Assembly (NCBI GenBank): GCA_024734495.1
Contig: JALMQS010000099.1
Location: forward strand, 103,730,320-103,794,319
DNA: 64,000 nucleotides
Origin: Forficula auricularia
Taxonomy: Eukaryota; Arthropoda; Insecta; Dermaptera; Forficulidae
Reading direction: 5' to 3'
In this document: in pieces, positions 63,666 through 64,000 of the stretch
Numbering within the stretch: the stretch's first letter is position 1
How the letters are laid out: each line of letters starts with the position of its first letter
Position numbers and translations under genes: made by a program
Notes under the pieces: generated by a model
Databases searched by the model: none
What the model was told of the DNA's origin: nothing
What the model saw: only the letters and a program-made list of their open reading frames with translations

Positions 63666-63849
63666 TTGTCAAGGACGATTCAATAGGGATAGCCATCAGC
63701 TCAGGCTATTCAGGACAAATTAAATAAATCTTCTCATTAGAGTATCAACCTTTGAATGTATCTGGTTGGGAACTACAAACGCGACTGTTTTGATACCAAC
63801 TGGTTGAAAAACTAATCTCTAAGTCCAAAATGATAACCAAATAAAGCAA

Positions 63850-64000
63850 AGTGCCTGGAGCGCTGAGCGATGCTCGGTAACTTTTTGCCTCTAAATAACT
63901 TAATAACTCACGATACTTGATAAGTACACCAATTAAAAAAAAATCGTTAGTGCGGTTTTTGAGAAAATAAAAAAAAAAAAAAAACGAAAAATCTTTCATA
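63850..64000. other. Fragments of dispersed repeats at the window edge
   Basis: GAGCGATGCTCGGTAA at about 63,865 also occurs at 50,838, and the final 75 bases resemble 4,120-4,200 in the same orientation. Low-complexity A/T runs make the small open frame here unconvincing. Confidence 0.4.

Overview
The window looks like nuclear DNA from an arthropod, most likely an insect. The base composition is AT-rich, coding exons are small and separated by long repeat-filled introns, and two genes have TATA plus TCAGT-type initiator promoters. One gene encodes a zona pellucida (ZP) domain protein with a furin-type site and a C-terminal membrane anchor, and two encode secreted leucine-rich-repeat (LRR) proteins. 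The species cannot be named from the sequence. A run of 17 N at 11,484-11,500 shows this is a draft assembly.

Only three protein-coding genes look real. On the + strand, five exons between 12,379 and 29,163 encode the C-terminal part of a ZP-domain apical-matrix protein; the exons for its N-terminus were not found. On the - strand, two LRR paralogues (42,446-43,714 and 56,206-57,483) have the same layout: a TATA/initiator promoter, a noncoding first exon of about 100 nt, a 3.9 or 6.1 kb intron full of mobile DNA, and a splice acceptor that ends one base before the ATG of a single coding exon.

Nearly everything else is mobile or repetitive DNA, much of it nested. It includes hAT, pogo/Tigger-like, mariner/Tc1-like, PIF/Harbinger-like and TTAA-type (Kolobok-like) elements, mostly non-autonomous. 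There are relics of jockey-type and other non-LTR reverse transcriptases and two tRNA-like SINE fragments. A 2.7 kb transposon with about 680-bp inverted ends carries a broken PIN-like gene. A palindrome of about 1.2 kb lies at 51,945-53,175, and there are several tandem arrays.

The most interesting signal is a group of foldback elements whose arms carry hammerhead-ribozyme-like cores (CTGANGA, a stem II hairpin, GAAAC, then usually GTC). I count 18 such cores, eight of them as facing pairs in inverted-repeat arms. Several can form stem I from the bases on either side. Penelope-like retroelements are known to carry hammerheads in their terminal repeats, so these may be non-autonomous derivatives, but no Penelope reverse transcriptase is visible here.
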